The notes beneath the pieces are model-generated. The model searched no databases. It was not told where the DNA came from and was given only the letters and a program-made list of their open reading frames with translations. DNA of 64,000 nt, taken from Splendidivirga corallicola. Its GTDB lineage: Bacteria; Bacteroidota; Bacteroidia; Cytophagales; Cyclobacteriaceae. Made by a program: the position numbers and the translations under genes. The stretch's first letter is position 1. The number at the start of each line of letters is the position of its first letter. Shown here piece by piece: positions 44,901-53,601 of this stretch. The stretch lies in NCBI GenBank assembly GCA_030442035.1, contig JAUJEA010000005.1, positions 422,688-486,687 of the forward strand, written 5' to 3'.

Positions 44901-47900
44901 CCCGATGAAGGTGAATCTCCACATGTGACCCTGGAAATTTCGTCGAATGAGGGAGATTATGTGATATACAGTAGCCCAAAAAATGAAGGGGATTTCCAGT
45001 GGACCAAACACTCTAAAGGAAAGATCAACTATCTAGGGGATTCTTTTATCTCCCGTCCTGTAGACCTTAATGAAATAAAAGAGCGTGTTATCAATAAGGT
45101 ATCAATCACAGATTTTTATTTACAACTAAAGGAAAGTGGGCTCCAATACGGGGAAGCATTTAGAAATATTCAGAAACTCTGGAAATCGGAAAATGCCGTA
45201 TTGGCAGCAATTAAGCTGAGTAAATCACTCTCTTATGAAGCGGATAACTTTAATATTCATCCGGCTTTATTAGATGCTTGTCTGCATACCATTTTTGCAG
45301 CAAAACCGGAAGTTGAATCTGAAAAAAGTGGAATATATCTCCCTATTTATATAAGAAGATTCAAGATTCATGAAAAGCCTGGAGCTGAAGTATGGAATTA
45401 TCTTGAAATTACAGAATCGAATGAAAACTTTCTTGGTGGTAATTATTTTATCATGGACAAGAATGGAAAATTAATCGCAGAGATTCAGGGATTTCGGTGT
45501 AAATACATAGAGGGTTCAAGAGGTGAGGGTAAAAATGATACCTATGATGGAATGTATGAATATCACTGGGAAGAAACCGACATTTCAATATATGAGGATA
45601 CCGGTGGTAAGCAAAAAAATGAAACCCTGATCCTGTTTAATGATCAAAAAAATATTGTAGGCTCATTTGGCAACGATTTTGAACGTGATCATTTCAATGT
45701 GATTAAAATAGATAAAGGAGATGCATTCAGAATTTATAGTGAAAATCATTTTGAAATAAATCCTGAAAATCAATTAGACACCGAAAGAATTCTTAAAACC
45801 TTAACAGATCAGAAAGTCAATATAACCAAGATCATTTATGGTTGGATCTTAGATCAAAAAAGGGATGTGCATCTTTCAGTATCAGAGTTACAGGAGCAAC
45901 AAGGAGCTCTTTCACAGGAGTTACTAAATATGCTAAGAGCCGTTGTCTCTCAAGGATTAGAACCATCGATCGCTGTGATCACACAAGGGGTTGAATTACT
46001 TGGTGACAAAGATAAAATCAATATTAATCAATCTGCTGCATACGGTATTAGCAGAGTTACAATAAATGAGTATCCATTTATAAAAATGGGCACAATAGAC
46101 ATTGGTGATAAACTTAGTGATGATGATCGAAACCATCTTTACCAATGCTTGGCCGCAGATTTACCGAAGAAAAAGCATTTGGTTGAGTTGGCAATTCGAA
46201 ATGATAAAGTCTTAACAAGAAGATTGCAAACTGTTGAAGAGGAAATTGCCGAAGATATGGCAGCTAAAAAGCTCCCCTCCCTTGGTTCTTCCTATCGCGC
46301 AGATGTAAGGGAATATGGCATAATGGATAGTATCGTTTTCAGGGAAACTCGAAGAAAACAACCTGAAAATGATGAAATTGAGATACAGGTACATGCAGCA
46401 GGACTGAATTTCAAGGACATAATGAATGTCATGGGACTCCTAAGTGATGAAGCAGTGGAAGGTGGTATAGCGGGTAAAAATCTAGGATTAGAATGTTCGG
46501 GGAAAGTCACCGCAGTGGGTAAAGATGTCACAGAATTTAAAGTTGGCGATGAAGTCATGGCATGGTCTTCAAATAGTTATTCCGGTTATAGCATCGCTAA
46601 ATCAAATTGCGTGATTAGCAAGCCTGATAATCTTTCTTTTGAGGAGGCCTCCTCTTTAACGGTTGTTTTTCTGACCGCTTATTACTCTCTTAATTATCTA
46701 GGTAGAATTAACGAAAATGAGCGCATTCTTATCCATGCGGCCTCCGGGGGAGTTGGGTTAGCAGCTATCCAAATCGCTCAATTGGCAGGTGCTGAAATTA
46801 TTGCTACAGCAGGTAATGAAGAAAAAAGGAAGTATCTTAAATCTTTGGGCATCCAACATGTTTTTGATTCTCGCAGCCTGGGATTTACAGATGAAGTAAT
46901 GAAAATAACCGAGGGTAAGGGAGTTGATATTGTTTTGAATTCCTTATCAGGAAAAGGCATTACGCAGAGTATAAAATGTCTAGCACCATTCGGAAGGTTC
47001 ATTGAGATTGGCAAAGCTGATATCTATAATGATGCCAAGCTCGCCTTGAGAAGATTTGGGGACAATCTATCGTATCACGCGGTAGACCTTGACAGATTAA
47101 TGTTACAGAAACCCATCCTGGGGAAGAAAATGTTCAAAGATCTTGGAGAATTATTCAGCAGTAACAAACTTAAGGCACTCCCCAATAAAATCTTCCATAT
47201 CACTGAGCTATCGGATGCTCTCAAGTATATGAGTAAAGGGACTCATATTGGTAAGATCACAGTAAAAATGGACCAAGAGCCAATTACTATGCTGCCATCC
47301 AATACTTTAGAATTGGACCCTGAGGCCACTTATCTTATAACCGGTGGAGCAAGTGGTTTTGGGCTTTCATTAGCTAAATTGTTAGTTGATAAAGGGGCAA
47401 AACACTTAGCATTGGTAAGCAGAAGCGGATGTAAATCAGAAGCCGATTGGGAAATTGTCAGATCGTTGGAGAATAAAGGAGTACAGGTTCATCTGATGAA
47501 ATCCGATATCACATCAACAAAGGATATACGTTTGCTTATGAATATTATAAGAGATACCATGCCTCCTTTAAGGGGTGTTATTCACAGTGCAGCGGTACTT
47601 GAAGATGCTACCATCCCTAATGTTGATAATGAGAGATTCATGCGAGTTTTCAGGCCTAAAGTACTTGGAGCCTGGAATCTACATCAAGCAACTCAAAAAG
47701 AAACATTGGATTTCTTCCTGATGCTGTCATCAATATCATCGATTTTCGGTTTACCTGGTCAGTCGAATTACTCTGCTGCCAACAATTTCCTTGACAGATT
47801 AGCCCATTACAGACAATCCATAGGTCTTAGGGCTTCTTCGGTAAATTTAGGCGTACTAGGTATGTATGCCGGAATGTCAAAAGAAGGTGGTAATGTAATT

Positions 47901-49223
47901 AATGTTTTGGCTAACCAGGGATGGCTTCCATTGAGCTTACAGCAGGTAACAAGCAAAATTGAAAATGTACTGCTTCAACAACCGGCTCAGCGTATGGCAG
48001 CTAATTTGGACTGGAAGCGTTTCAGAGACTTCTTTGCGCACCTAATTGATGATTCACGCTTCGCTCATTTGATTGAGGCTGCTCAACAAAAGGGTAAAGT
48101 GGGTAGTGGAAGTACAACATTGTTAGATGAAATACTTAATGCCTCTGTTGAAGAAAGGCAGGGTAAACTCCAGGAGAAGCTTACAAACTCACTAGCCAAG
48201 ATTCTTGGTACTTCAAGCGACAAAATTGAGACAGATATTTCTATTTCTGTCATTGGACTTGATTCATTGATGCTGAATCAGCTGAGGAATTGGATTCAAC
48301 AAAAACTGGAAATTAATTATCCATTAATGAAAATTGCCAAAGGTCCAAGCATTGAAGAATTATCGGCGCAGCTCCTTGAAGAATTGAACCAGGAAGAGGA
48401 GGTTTCCACTAATGAAGATACCAGCGGTATCGACAACGGAGAAAATGTCGAAATAGTAAATGATTGGTTAGTTAGAAACAAAGGTAACAGGCAAACCATC
48501 AAAAAACGTGTTTTCTGTATCCATCCGGTAGGTGCAGGAGCCAGTATGTTCAGTCACTTTATATACAATCCCCCTAAAGATACTGATATTATGGCCTTCC
48601 AACTACCTGGCCGTGAGAACAGAAAGGACGAAAAACCATATGAGGACATTCAAAAATTAATTCCCGATATGGCAGAAGCAGTCTTGCCATTGCTCGATGT
48701 ACCTTTTATTATCCTCGGTCATAGCTTTGGGGGCATCATAGGGTTTGAATTGGTTCGCTACCTAAGAGAACATTATAATATCTCTCCGGCCCAATTGTTC
48801 ATAACCGGTACCATTGCACCTCAGTTAACCAAAGGCTGGAAAAAAAGAGATGTCATTAATGAAACTTCCATTGAATCTAATTCAGAGGAGAAGCTGTTAT
48901 CACTGATGAACTATATTGATGATGTGGAATTTATCAAAAGGATTTTACCTGTCATGAGAAAGGATATGCCTATCATCATGACTTATCCTTATACTCCGTT
49001 GGAGCCACTTGACATTCCAATTACGGCTTTTGCAGCTGACAAAGATGAAGTGGTGCTCATCAATGAGGTAGCGTGTTGGAAAGAGCAGACAAAAAGCAAT
49101 TTCACTTTGGAAGTGGTCGAAGGAGATCATTGGTTTTTAAGTAGGAACAAAAAGCTAATTCTTCAAAGACTTACGGAAGCCGTTGAAAAGGCCAGTACTC
49201 AAAAAGATATACAAGCAGTATGA
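41928..49223 (+). CDS. FAS-like fully reducing type I polyketide/fatty acid synthase (KS-AT-DH-psKR-ER-KR-ACP-TE)
   Basis: 2431 residues, one complete module. KS (about 17-450): DTACSSS Cys192, EAHGTGT His328, KTNIGH His368. AT (about 550-865): GHSIGE Ser644, VPFHS His747. DH (about 920-1190): His948 in NHKVDAAIIFP and Asp1116 in LLDACLH. Pseudo-KR (about 1200-1440). ER (about 1450-1765) with HAASGGVG. KR (about 1795-2010) with TGGASGFG, Ser1935, Tyr1948, Asn1952 and a VLED variant of the LDD motif (B-type). ACP with GLDSLM, Ser2113. TE (about 2190-2425) with GHSFGG Ser2266 and GDHWFL His2401, resembling type II thioesterases. All catalytic residues are present, so full reduction to an alkyl chain is expected; with one module it should work iteratively. 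The product cannot be read. The PPTase gene follows. Confidence 0.93.
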   Translation: MKSTVFEKSKEKKISSGKEPIAIVGIGCRFPGDINGPYEFWNALTNGVDAITDVPKDRWDVDAFYDPNPDKAGKIKSRKGGFLKDIDKFDADFFGIFPAEANRIDPQQRFLLEVTYETLEDAGIKLENFSGTKTAVFMGVFMNDYWDVQTSSLQREQISPHVPMGVSLTSIANRLSYVYNLKGPSVTLDTACSSSLVGVHLACRSIWSGESELALAGGVNIILRPESSIMMSKGNFLSPDGYCKTFDSRANGYVRSEGCGMVLLKPLSQAEADGDHIYATILGSAVNQDGHTEEGFTVPSLDSQMDMLKTAYEDAGINPAEVSYVEAHGTGTPVGDPIETNAFGNVIGLNRKKGDECLIGSVKTNIGHLEAAAGIAGLIKLTMVLKNGQAPMNLHFVNPNPKIPFDKYKLKVPTKTESLKKYSKQLIGGVNSFGAGGTNAHIVLQNYLQPNSSKKETYPKKIKTQLFILSGKSLSALKDNVKIYVDYLSDTEHDLREICGSAASRRSAMDHRLSIAADSKEALTDSLNAFLNDETRTGMTYQKPSKTFVPKMGFIFSGQGPQWYAMGQQLLKSSPLFRDIVLKIDKLFSKVADWSLLDEMNKDEANSRVSETRIAQPAIMAIQIGLTELWKSWGVIPEGCVGHSIGEVAAAYAAGALSLEQAVEVIYHRSRGQHKATDKGKMLAVGLPVEEVRPLFKEYEQVVSIAAINGPNLLTLSGDAEPLEHIAEELDRKDIFHRFLKVNVPFHSHHMEPLKQELIASLSHLKPARAKKALYSTVTGNKEDGSHLVSDYWYKNVREPVYFTNALQSMIDDGYNTFVEIAPHPVLAAGANELLQVNNIKNAIIVPSLRRKEDEEMIMVGSLGQLFAHGVELDLNHFFGNDKKYVKLPRYVWQHESYWFENEENKKMRVGSKIHPHLKGFNQSISNPDNFLWDIELDQNVHKYIENHKVDAAIIFPGTGHLELAYAVAKESFPNEFEFLEDIHFESALFLPDEGESPHVTLEISSNEGDYVIYSSPKNEGDFQWTKHSKGKINYLGDSFISRPVDLNEIKERVINKVSITDFYLQLKESGLQYGEAFRNIQKLWKSENAVLAAIKLSKSLSYEADNFNIHPALLDACLHTIFAAKPEVESEKSGIYLPIYIRRFKIHEKPGAEVWNYLEITESNENFLGGNYFIMDKNGKLIAEIQGFRCKYIEGSRGEGKNDTYDGMYEYHWEETDISIYEDTGGKQKNETLILFNDQKNIVGSFGNDFERDHFNVIKIDKGDAFRIYSENHFEINPENQLDTERILKTLTDQKVNITKIIYGWILDQKRDVHLSVSELQEQQGALSQELLNMLRAVVSQGLEPSIAVITQGVELLGDKDKININQSAAYGISRVTINEYPFIKMGTIDIGDKLSDDDRNHLYQCLAADLPKKKHLVELAIRNDKVLTRRLQTVEEEIAEDMAAKKLPSLGSSYRADVREYGIMDSIVFRETRRKQPENDEIEIQVHAAGLNFKDIMNVMGLLSDEAVEGGIAGKNLGLECSGKVTAVGKDVTEFKVGDEVMAWSSNSYSGYSIAKSNCVISKPDNLSFEEASSLTVVFLTAYYSLNYLGRINENERILIHAASGGVGLAAIQIAQLAGAEIIATAGNEEKRKYLKSLGIQHVFDSRSLGFTDEVMKITEGKGVDIVLNSLSGKGITQSIKCLAPFGRFIEIGKADIYNDAKLALRRFGDNLSYHAVDLDRLMLQKPILGKKMFKDLGELFSSNKLKALPNKIFHITELSDALKYMSKGTHIGKITVKMDQEPITMLPSNTLELDPEATYLITGGASGFGLSLAKLLVDKGAKHLALVSRSGCKSEADWEIVRSLENKGVQVHLMKSDITSTKDIRLLMNIIRDTMPPLRGVIHSAAVLEDATIPNVDNERFMRVFRPKVLGAWNLHQATQKETLDFFLMLSSISSIFGLPGQSNYSAANNFLDRLAHYRQSIGLRASSVNLGVLGMYAGMSKEGGNVINVLANQGWLPLSLQQVTSKIENVLLQQPAQRMAANLDWKRFRDFFAHLIDDSRFAHLIEAAQQKGKVGSGSTTLLDEILNASVEERQGKLQEKLTNSLAKILGTSSDKIETDISISVIGLDSLMLNQLRNWIQQKLEINYPLMKIAKGPSIEELSAQLLEELNQEEEVSTNEDTSGIDNGENVEIVNDWLVRNKGNRQTIKKRVFCIHPVGAGASMFSHFIYNPPKDTDIMAFQLPGRENRKDEKPYEDIQKLIPDMAEAVLPLLDVPFIILGHSFGGIIGFELVRYLREHYNISPAQLFITGTIAPQLTKGWKKRDVINETSIESNSEEKLLSLMNYIDDVEFIKRILPVMRKDMPIIMTYPYTPLEPLDIPITAFAADKDEVVLINEVACWKEQTKSNFTLEVVEGDHWFLSRNKKLILQRLTEAVEKASTQKDIQAV

Positions 49224-49240
49224 GCCTGAAATAAACATTT

Positions 49241-49280
49241 CAGATGAGGTAGTATCCGAACCATGGATACTCCTCATCTG
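49241..49280 (+). promoter_or_regulatory. Strong hairpin between the megasynthase and PPTase genes
   Basis: CAGATGAGG-TA-GTATCC (49241-49257) pairs with GGATAC-T-CCTCATCTG (49265-49280): 15-16 bp with a single bulge and a 7-base loop. No T-run follows, so it looks like an mRNA stability or partial-attenuation element rather than a classical terminator. Confidence 0.6.
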
Positions 49281-49327
49281 TCGTTAAGTTCTTGTACATT
49301 ATACTGAAAGGCCTCTTTGAATCATTT

Positions 49328-50062
49328 ATGGGAAATGTTATTGAAATTGATTTGTGGAGAGAAAATAGTGATTTCAAGGCGTACTTGGGTTTCACAAGAC
49401 TTTCCTATGTCAAGTTAAAATCACTTAAGGATCAATATTTATCGGTAGAAGAACTGAGTATTTATCACAATACCAAGGGTCAAAAAAAGAAAAGTTCTTA
49501 CTTGAAGAGCCGATACATTGCAAAAAAAACACTTTCAAAATTTACCAAGGAGCATGATCTCACCCAGCTGGAAGTCAAATCCGGTGTTTTCAATCAACCT
49601 TTTCTTAAATATTTTAGTGAAGAACCACCAGGTCTTAGCATAGCTCACACAGAACAATATGCCGCTTGTCTGGTATTTCCAATTGAGCATCCCATGGGAT
49701 TGGATATTGAGCTTATTTCCAGTAAAAATGTTGAGATAGCCTCATCACAGGTAACACCACATGAATTATCACTGTCAAAGGCAAGTGATCAACACAAAGA
49801 TATATTCCATTTGAAGTTATGGACTATCAAAGAAGCTTTATCAAAAACACTTAAGACGGGTTTGCTTTGTCCGTTTGAAATATATGAGATTTACAGCATA
49901 GAAGAACAGGAACACTTTACCATCAGCACATTTACAAATTTCGAACAGTATAAAGCCCTTACCTTTCAAGTTGATGATCATCTATGTTCCATTGTATTGC
50001 CTAAAAAAACAGCATACAAAATTCCCTTTAAAAACCTGGTGCTCCGAAAAGAATTAAAATAG
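49328..50062 (+). CDS. 4'-phosphopantetheinyl transferase (Sfp type)
   Basis: 244 residues from ATG 49328; the longer frame needs a TTG at 49292. It moves phosphopantetheine from CoA to the ACP serine. Motifs in order: SIAHT (about residue 104), GLDIE (Mg-binding Asp126 and Glu128), and WTIKEALSK (Trp165, Lys168, Glu169), that is WxxKEAxxK. The double-domain Sfp form has the needed length. It lies 104 bp behind the megasynthase, in the same direction, so its first job is likely to activate that ACP (Ser2113). Confidence 0.92.
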   Translation: MGNVIEIDLWRENSDFKAYLGFTRLSYVKLKSLKDQYLSVEELSIYHNTKGQKKKSSYLKSRYIAKKTLSKFTKEHDLTQLEVKSGVFNQPFLKYFSEEPPGLSIAHTEQYAACLVFPIEHPMGLDIELISSKNVEIASSQVTPHELSLSKASDQHKDIFHLKLWTIKEALSKTLKTGLLCPFEIYEIYSIEEQEHFTISTFTNFEQYKALTFQVDDHLCSIVLPKKTAYKIPFKNLVLRKELK

Positions 50063-50190
50063 TTCCCTATTCACAATTTATTCTCTCTTCTGTAGGAGCT
50101 GATCCAGTAACTCATAATTTCACATTTGTAATTAACTCAAAGTCCATTGTTCAATCAACTACTTTTTCAACTGACTCTGGAAACGATCAA

Positions 50191-51360
50191 TTATCCTTCA
50201 TAGCTTATCCTATAAATAACGCCTGCAAGATCGTCTGAAACCAGCATTGATCCATCTGGCATGATCAAAACATCCACCGGCCTGCCCCAAGCTTGCTGCT
50301 CTTTTTCATCCAACCATCCTTCAGCAAATGTTTCATAGCCCAGGGATTTATTTCCATTTAACTTCACAAGAGAAATTCGATAGCCAATTTTTGTTGATCT
50401 GTTCCAACTTCCGTGCTCAGCGATAAATATTTGTTTTTTATACCTTGATGGAAACATATCCCCGGTATAAAACTTCAGGCCAAGGGGAGCGACATGAGGG
50501 CCAAGATTCTGAACAGGTTGTATGAAATCATTACATGGAGCATCATCACCAAACTGAGGATCTGCCAAATTGCCACCATGGCAAAAAGGATAACCAAAAT
50601 GCATTCCTTTTTGGGGAGCACGATTGAGTTCACAAGGAGGGATATCATCACCCAACATATCCCTGCCATTGTCGGTAAACCAAAGTTCCTTGGTATCAGG
50701 ATGCCATGTAAATCCAACTGTGTTACGGATTCCCCTGGCAAAAATTTCCAAACCACTTCCATCCGGGTTCATTCTTGTGATACTCGCAAAGATTTCTTTT
50801 TTCTTGTTGCAAATATTGCACGGAGCACCCACTGGAACATAAAGCTTATCATCCGGACCGAAGGCTATATACTTCCATCCATGATGTGTATTGGTAGGGA
50901 AATCATCATAGATCACGATGGGATCCGGTGGGTTTTGAAGACTGTTTTCTATATCTGGGAATTTTAAAATACGGCTCACCTCGGCAACATAAAGGTCTCC
51001 ATTTCTAATCGCTACACCGTTTGGTAGTTTCAAACCTGAGGCGACAATGTATTTCTCATCTGCTTTGAAATCACCATCTGTATCCCTCAGTGCGTATACT
51101 TTATTTCCACCTCTGTTTCCAACAAAAAGTGTTCCTTCGGGACTCAAACACATGGAACGGGCATTAATGACTCCTGAAGCAAATATGGATATCTTAAAAC
51201 CATCAGGTAGTTTTATCTTGTTCAGCGGTAAATCTGTATCATGGCTATTATCATCAGTCACTAGTCCGGTTTCATTTGCCTCGGTACAATGAAAACTAAG
51301 GATGATGACCAAAAATGGTATCAATACATTTCTGACTCTCAACGACTTATATTTTATCAT
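50191..51360 (-). CDS. Sorbosone/glucose dehydrogenase-like beta-propeller lipoprotein
   Basis: 389 residues. N-terminus MIKYKSLRVRNVLIPFLVIILSFHC ends in a lipobox-like FHC, so a lipoprotein. The rest is a six-bladed PQQ-dependent GDH/sorbosone dehydrogenase propeller (about residues 60-385) with LPNGVAIRNGDLYVAEVSR, GVRNTVGFTWHP-like GIRNTVGFTWHPDTKELW and FIAEHGSWNRS. Four Cys lie close together (APCNICNKK, CELN, FCHGG). Substrate and cofactor unproven. Converges on the PPTase gene. Confidence 0.82.
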   Translation of the reverse strand: MIKYKSLRVRNVLIPFLVIILSFHCTEANETGLVTDDNSHDTDLPLNKIKLPDGFKISIFASGVINARSMCLSPEGTLFVGNRGGNKVYALRDTDGDFKADEKYIVASGLKLPNGVAIRNGDLYVAEVSRILKFPDIENSLQNPPDPIVIYDDFPTNTHHGWKYIAFGPDDKLYVPVGAPCNICNKKKEIFASITRMNPDGSGLEIFARGIRNTVGFTWHPDTKELWFTDNGRDMLGDDIPPCELNRAPQKGMHFGYPFCHGGNLADPQFGDDAPCNDFIQPVQNLGPHVAPLGLKFYTGDMFPSRYKKQIFIAEHGSWNRSTKIGYRISLVKLNGNKSLGYETFAEGWLDEKEQQAWGRPVDVLIMPDGSMLVSDDLAGVIYRISYEG

Positions 51361-51580
51361 AGTTGGATTTAATTTAGAAATACAATCGATTAACGTCCAT
51401 ATTAGAAGTTCCGTTCCCTAGTTTCTTCTGATCTATAGTAAACGAAACTATATGAATACGCTCGGAAGTGATCAACATGTAATTTACGTCAATAACATTC
51501 CGATCGCAATAGCCGAGTATCAGCCCATGCTAACTTTTAAAAACCACTTTGATTGAAAACTTTTGAAATGAAGGAAACGA

Positions 51581-52036
51581 TTACCAGGTAGTTTTTTTAA
51601 TTTCTCTAATGGCCTTAAGAATATCTCTTCTACTAACCTGACCAACTAGCTTTCCATCATTCACAACCGGAAATTTTCTAAAGTTGGTGGTGAGAAATTC
51701 ATTGGCAACATCCAGGATATCACTTTCTATTGAAACTGTTTTCACCACTGGAGACATATACATTTTTACAGTCCTGTCCTGATATGGCATATTACTATAA
51801 GCTGCATCAATGATCAGTTTCAGGCAATCCTTTTCTGTAAGCATGCCAATAATCCTTCTTTCATCGTCAAGAACAGGCGCCCCGGTAACTTTTTTATCCA
51901 AGAAAATATCAATGGCTTCATCAATAGTTAGTTCCGGGGAAAGTGTCACCTCGTCTCTGGCCATGTACTTCTGTACAGACGGGAAAGTCATCACAGTTGG
52001 TTCGTTGCGTTCAGCTTTTCTGGGTGTAAAATTCAT
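51581..52036 (-). CDS. CBS-domain pair protein
   Basis: 151 residues: two CBS domains (about 23-80 and 90-148) that bind adenine nucleotides, with the second ending in GQVSRRDILKAI. No enzyme part. Such stand-alone CBS pairs regulate partners by AMP/ATP or SAM binding; no partner is adjacent. Monocistronic. Confidence 0.88.
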   Translation of the reverse strand: MNFTPRKAERNEPTVMTFPSVQKYMARDEVTLSPELTIDEAIDIFLDKKVTGAPVLDDERRIIGMLTEKDCLKLIIDAAYSNMPYQDRTVKMYMSPVVKTVSIESDILDVANEFLTTNFRKFPVVNDGKLVGQVSRRDILKAIREIKKTTW

Positions 52037-52362
52037 GACTTGATAAAGTTAAGTTTGACTTACCACGGGTAAGGGTCTTTAGTTTCCACACAAGACTTTT
52101 CCCCCTCAATAATTTAGCTAAAAAACCAGAACTTTACAAGTTTAAAATATTGACGATAAAGGAATTACCCCTCAAGTGAAAACATGGCAGTAATTTCAAT
52201 TAAAGTTAATCTAACAAATTAAATACTGTTCATACGATTTATAAAATCAAAAACTTTCTTATAATGCACCAAGATTCTCATTAAATAAGCTTTTTGGCTT
52301 TATTCAATTTCGAATGAAAATCACCATAGTGCCATAACCTGTCAACACATTAATCAAGATCA
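52037..52362. other. Intergenic region between CBS gene and doxX
   Basis: Divergent genes on both sides; AT-rich. TAACTTTA lies about 15 bp upstream of the CBS gene (minus strand, one mismatch from TAnnTTTG). No gene or strong repeat seen. Confidence 0.4.
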
Positions 52363-52758
52363 ATGAAAAGAAAAACTTTACTAACCAAATCTTATATGGA
52401 TTTCGGGTTATTGATACTTCGTCTATCAGTAGGAGCCCTAATGCTACTAGGGCATGGACTTCCCAAACTTCGATCTTTCGAAAGCAGCTTCCATAAGTTT
52501 CCTGATCCTATAGGTTTAGGAAGTGAATTAAGTTATTTACTAGCAGTATTTGCTGAGGTACTCTGCAGTATTGCATTGATTCTGGGCTGGTATACCAGAT
52601 TAGCGGTCATTCCTTTAATGATCTTAATGGTTGTTGTTATCACAACAATTCATATAGACGATCCCTGGAATAAAAAAGAATTTGCTTTAATGTATCTCAT
52701 CCCTTATTTGACTATATTTTTCACTGGTCCGGGGAAATTCTCATTGAATCGTAGATAA
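52363..52758 (+). CDS. DoxX-family membrane protein
   Basis: 131 residues with four membrane segments and the family opening LLILRLSVGALMLLGHGLPKL (about residues 15-35), then EVLCSIALILGWYTRLAVIPL. DoxX members take part in quinol oxidation or redox stress responses; the present one has no informative partner. Monocistronic, convergent with sdhB. Confidence 0.9.
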   Translation: MKRKTLLTKSYMDFGLLILRLSVGALMLLGHGLPKLRSFESSFHKFPDPIGLGSELSYLLAVFAEVLCSIALILGWYTRLAVIPLMILMVVVITTIHIDDPWNKKEFALMYLIPYLTIFFTGPGKFSLNRR

Positions 52759-52762
52759 TAAA

Positions 52763-52784
52763 AAAGAGGTCAAATGACCTCTTT
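52763..52784 (-). terminator. Terminator of the sdh operon
   Basis: AAAGAGGTCA/TGACCTCTTT, 10-bp arms, with a T-run on the minus strand (TTTTTTATTA). It lies about 55 bp after the sdhB stop. On the plus strand it also follows doxX, but with no T-run. Confidence 0.75.
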
Positions 52785-52837
52785 CAAAGTTTCTTTACCG
52801 GCTTAGGCTATATTTGATTGTTACCAGTCAATAACTT

Positions 52838-53590
52838 CTAAACGTTGTCAGAGCTTGACTTAGCAGCAAAATATTCTCGATTTAATCTGGCAATATTGGT
52901 CAAACTGATTTCTTTAGGACAAACAGCAGAACAGGCTCCAGTGTTCGTACAAGCACCAAATCCTTCGTCATCCATCTGAGCTACCATATTTTCAACTCTT
53001 GATTTCTTTTCGACCTGCCCCTGAGGTAAAAGAGCTAGTTGTGAAACTTTTGCACTTACGAACAGCATGGCACTGGCATTTTTACAGGCAGCTACACAGG
53101 CACCGCATCCGATACAGGTAGCCGCATCCATCGCCTCATCAGCCACTTTCTTCGGAATCGGAATCTCATTTGCATCGGGAACTCCGCCTGTATTAACACT
53201 AATGTATCCCCCAGCCTGAATAATTCTATCGAACGAACTTCTATCTGTCACAAGATCTTTTATGATTGGAAATGGCGCAGCTCTCCAGGGTTCGACGGTA
53301 ATAGTATCACCATCGTTAAATGAGCGCATATGTAGCTGGCAAGTTGTAATAGCATCCTTAGGGCCGTGAGGTTTCCCATTTATATACATACTACACATTC
53401 CGCAAATACCTTCCCTGCAATCATGGTCGAAATGAACAGGATCCTTTCCCTCTCTTACCAACTGTTCGTTCAATACATCAAACATTTCCAGAAAAGACAT
53501 ATCCGGGGAAATATCGGAAACGTTATAAGTTTCAAATCCTCCTTTATCTGAAGCATTTTTCTGCCTCCAAACTTTAAGCGTTAAATTCAT
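52838..53590 (-). CDS. sdhB: Succinate dehydrogenase/fumarate reductase iron-sulfur subunit
   Basis: 250 residues. [2Fe-2S] ligands in CREGICGMC (about residues 60-68), [4Fe-4S] in [11 protein letters not shown] (about 138-148) and the third set around [12 protein letters not shown] (about 201-212). Transfers electrons from SdhA to quinone. Last gene of sdhC-sdhA-(four-helix gene)-sdhB; the inserted gene separates it from sdhA. Confidence 0.95.
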   Translation of the reverse strand: MNLTLKVWRQKNASDKGGFETYNVSDISPDMSFLEMFDVLNEQLVREGKDPVHFDHDCREGICGMCSMYINGKPHGPKDAITTCQLHMRSFNDGDTITVEPWRAAPFPIIKDLVTDRSSFDRIIQAGGYISVNTGGVPDANEIPIPKKVADEAMDAATCIGCGACVAACKNASAMLFVSAKVSQLALLPQGQVEKKSRVENMVAQMDDEGFGACTNTGACSAVCPKEISLTNIARLNREYFAAKSSSDNV

Positions 53591-53601
53591 TTTGTTAAAT
53601 G

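Noticed and set aside
45530..46270. Possible methyltransferase domain between DH and ER of the megasynthase
   Set aside because: No SAM-binding GxGxG motif is visible; the stretch with VITQGVELLGD and AAYGISRVTINEYP fits the non-catalytic structural KR half instead.
41928..49223. PUFA synthase (PfaA type)
   Set aside because: Only one ACP is seen, and PUFA synthases carry tandem ACPs and separate DH/ER genes; here ER and TE are in the same chain.
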